DNA from: Diploptera punctata
Lineage: Eukaryota > Arthropoda > Insecta > Blattodea > Blaberidae
Direction of reading: 5' to 3'
Length of the DNA: 64,000 nt
Assembly: GCA_030220185.1 (NCBI GenBank)
Contig: JASPKZ010001233.1
Location: 2,423,501 to 2,487,500 of the forward strand
Shown here one piece after another: positions 62,564-64,000 of this stretch (position 1 is its first letter; every line of letters begins with the position of its first letter). Position numbers and translations under genes: made by a program. The notes under the pieces were generated by a model. That model made no database searches. It worked only from the letters and a program-made list of their open reading frames with translations, and was not told where the DNA came from.

Positions 62564-63060
62564 GGTAATAATGAAGTCGAGATTAGAGCAAATATAAATT
62601 TAGATTTCCTTTAAAAAAATGTCGATGTTCGGCAGCTCCTTAATTCTTGTGGTAGGGAATTCCATTTGCGAGAATAGGAAATATTATATGACATGGAGTG
62701 ATGTGATGTCCTATGTTACGATATATTAAGCAAGAGGCTATGTTGTGATCTTGTGTTTAAGTTATGGTTGGAGGATAGATACTGAAAACGAGAGGATAAA
62801 TAATTGGGAGTCGAGGTATGTAGGATCTTAAATAGGAGAACTAGACAGTGTTATTTTCTTCTCTCTTTATGATGTAGCCATGACAATTCCTGAAAAAATG
62901 GAGAAATGTGATCGTATTTTTGGACATTAAATATGAATCTGATACGCATATTATGGAGACCTATCATTCCTCTTTTTACAGCAGATGTCTTGAATGACCT
63001 TGTATTACACGATGCTTGACTGCTTCCCCTAAGAATCTGAAGCATTTTAATACACCTGGA
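62564..63060 (-). pseudogene. CR1-like LINE reverse transcriptase C-terminal part
   Basis: Minus-strand frames: NMRIRFIFNVQKYDHISPFF and QELSWLHHKERRK (62851-63045), then YLASRFQYLSSNHNLNTRSQ and RKWNSLPQELRSC, the common end of CR1-type RTs. Three frames are needed. The Tc1-like element follows directly on its 3' side. Confidence 0.75.
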
Positions 63061-63254
63061 TTACATGATATTGTATTTTACGGTTCACACCATCAAAATA
63101 ACTGATCATAAAATACAAGTAGCATACTCAAACAAGATTTTTTTTAACTCCTAGATATTTTCAGCTCGTTTATAATAAATTATTACCTGCTACTTAACAT
63201 ATGTTAAACTGTATTTTCATACTACAATATTGTCTGTGTGATTTGTAAATAACA

Positions 63255-63640
63255 TGGGCCGCGGAGAACTAGTGGTTATGCTCCTTGCCTCTGGTCCCCA
63301 GGGGCGCAGATTCAAACCCAGCCAGGGTCAATGGATTTTTTAGGATGGAAAAATGTAAGGAGCAAGTCTTACGGGAGGGACTTTAAGCCGTGGGTCCCGA
63401 GTCTGAAGATTTTCAGGCTCGTAAAATATCCTTAAGCCTGGATAAAAAGACCTCTAAGCAAAATTTACCGAATTTTCCCGTCCTAGTACTACCTTGGTTT
63501 CCTAGATGTCAGTATGAGGCGGAACACTGACCACGGGCCACTCCAATGACATCTATACGAAAACAAGTGTTATTAAATTAGTATGGTTCAATTTCTTCCC
63601 TGTAGGGGGAGAGCGCCTAAATCTCGTTGAGGGCTCACAA
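63255..63640 (+). mobile_element. SINE-2 copy, most complete
   Basis: 'gggccgcggagaactagtgg' (A box TAGTGGTTATG), anticodon-arm-like 'gcctctggtccccagggg', B-box-like 'agattcaaaccc', then the conserved body 'gccgtgggtcccgagtctga' and an end near 'gagggctcacaagaagaagg'. Confidence 0.8.
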
Positions 63641-63671
63641 GAAGAAGGTTTGTTAATAATAGAATAGTAAT

Positions 63672-63797
63672 CCATCCATAGTAATTCTGCCCGAGGGCAG
63701 GTCTTTCACTGCAATCATAGCATTTTCATGCTATGCTTTGCAGCTTTACTAGGGAATTGTAGGTGTGGTAGCACGTTACCTCGAGACCACAGCGGTG
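63672..63797 (-). mobile_element. SINE-1 with central deletion
   Basis: The 3' tail part (to 'gtaggtgtggtag' on the plus strand) is joined directly to the head part 'cacgttacctcgagaccaca', removing the B box, middle block and spacer, about 215 bp. Confidence 0.85.
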
Positions 63798-63834
63798 AAT
63801 AATGTAATATAAATAAATAAATGCATTATATTTA

Positions 63835-64000
63835 GCAAGTTTCACAATGTTTCACATCTTCCATTGCCATTCTTCTCCACATCTCTCTGTCATTCCAATC
63901 TCCATCGTCCAATCCTTTTTTCCTTCGTGCTGCTCAAAACACCATCGATTTTACCAAGTGGCACCCATTCTATTAATCGTCTTGGAAATCAGTCTTCTGT
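63835..64000 (-). pseudogene. LINE-F C-terminal fragment, cut by the window end
   Basis: On the minus strand: RLIEWVPLGKIDGVLSSTKE-like, then 'ggattggacgatggagattg' and 'atgacagagagatgtggaga'. Same LINE as 58790-58970. Confidence 0.65.

Overview
This window looks like non-coding, repeat-packed DNA from an insect nuclear genome. It is AT-rich and full of TAA, TTA and TA microsatellites. It holds dozens of 5'-truncated LINEs, tRNA-derived SINEs with pol III A/B boxes, MITEs, a Tc1-like transposon and Penelope-like remnants. I found no host gene with convincing exons, no rRNA, no CRISPR array and no bacterial-type operon. The dominant LINE ends in a C-terminal module (NNINYDLREVDYTGDDWK, then AYVRAAMNLRVR) that I associate with cockroach genomes such as Periplaneta; that assignment is from memory and only moderately sure.

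Working names used below. LINE-A: an APE-endonuclease LINE of about 3.2 kb, probably RTE-like, with a tetranucleotide tail; about 25 pieces, one full length at 38843-42015. LINE-B: LINEs with (GAA)n tails. LINE-C: (GAT)n tail. LINE-D: related LINEs with a WKDQFDL-type end. LINE-E: the likely partner of SINE-1. LINE-F: a mixed group recognised by a GRP...W C-terminal module. CR1-like: LINEs ending in a module that reads 'ttaaggccat..ggccttctcttccactca' on one strand. SINE-1 (about 343 bp, tRNA head) has a chimeric subtype SINE-1B with another 3' half. SINE-2 is a second tRNA-derived family.

Layout. 1-9 kb: SINE-1/SINE-2, a small MITE, LINE-A at 3.7 kb, and a LINE-B broken by a LINE-A and by a Penelope-like insertion. 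9-18 kb: a long-TIR element, an unexplained ORF at 10.1 kb, a GCGCGATA MITE, and LINE-D and LINE-C each broken by younger insertions. 18-31 kb: fold-back element, LINE-E, LINE-F cluster, CR1-like LINE carrying a SINE-1, many LINE-A pieces, a CCCGG-hairpin tandem repeat. 31-38 kb: LINE-B, LINE-C, a 162-bp-arm palindrome with hammerhead-like cores, SINE-1 between TA runs. 38.7-43 kb: a three-level nest (old LINE-A, then MITE, then full-length LINE-A). 43-54 kb: more MITEs, LINE-A inside LINE-A, two further palindromic Penelope-like inserts. 54-64 kb: CR1-like ends, LINE-B/D/F pieces, a fold-back MITE, SINE-1 with target duplication, an ATT-rich minisatellite, and a broken Tc1-like transposon.

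The most interesting signal is a set of short elements (7072-7543, 33401-33793, 50704-50936, 51514-51750, 58613-58779), four of them bounded by 10-14 bp target duplications. They carry what reads as a minimal, dimer-type hammerhead ribozyme: stem I complementary in five differently sequenced elements, a CUGANGA-like core, stem II, GAA, a short palindromic stem III and a UH cleavage site. One lies directly after a fragment that resembles a Penelope-like GIY-YIG endonuclease tail. Four of the five are inverted-repeat or inverted in arrangement. All boundaries and identities were judged by eye.
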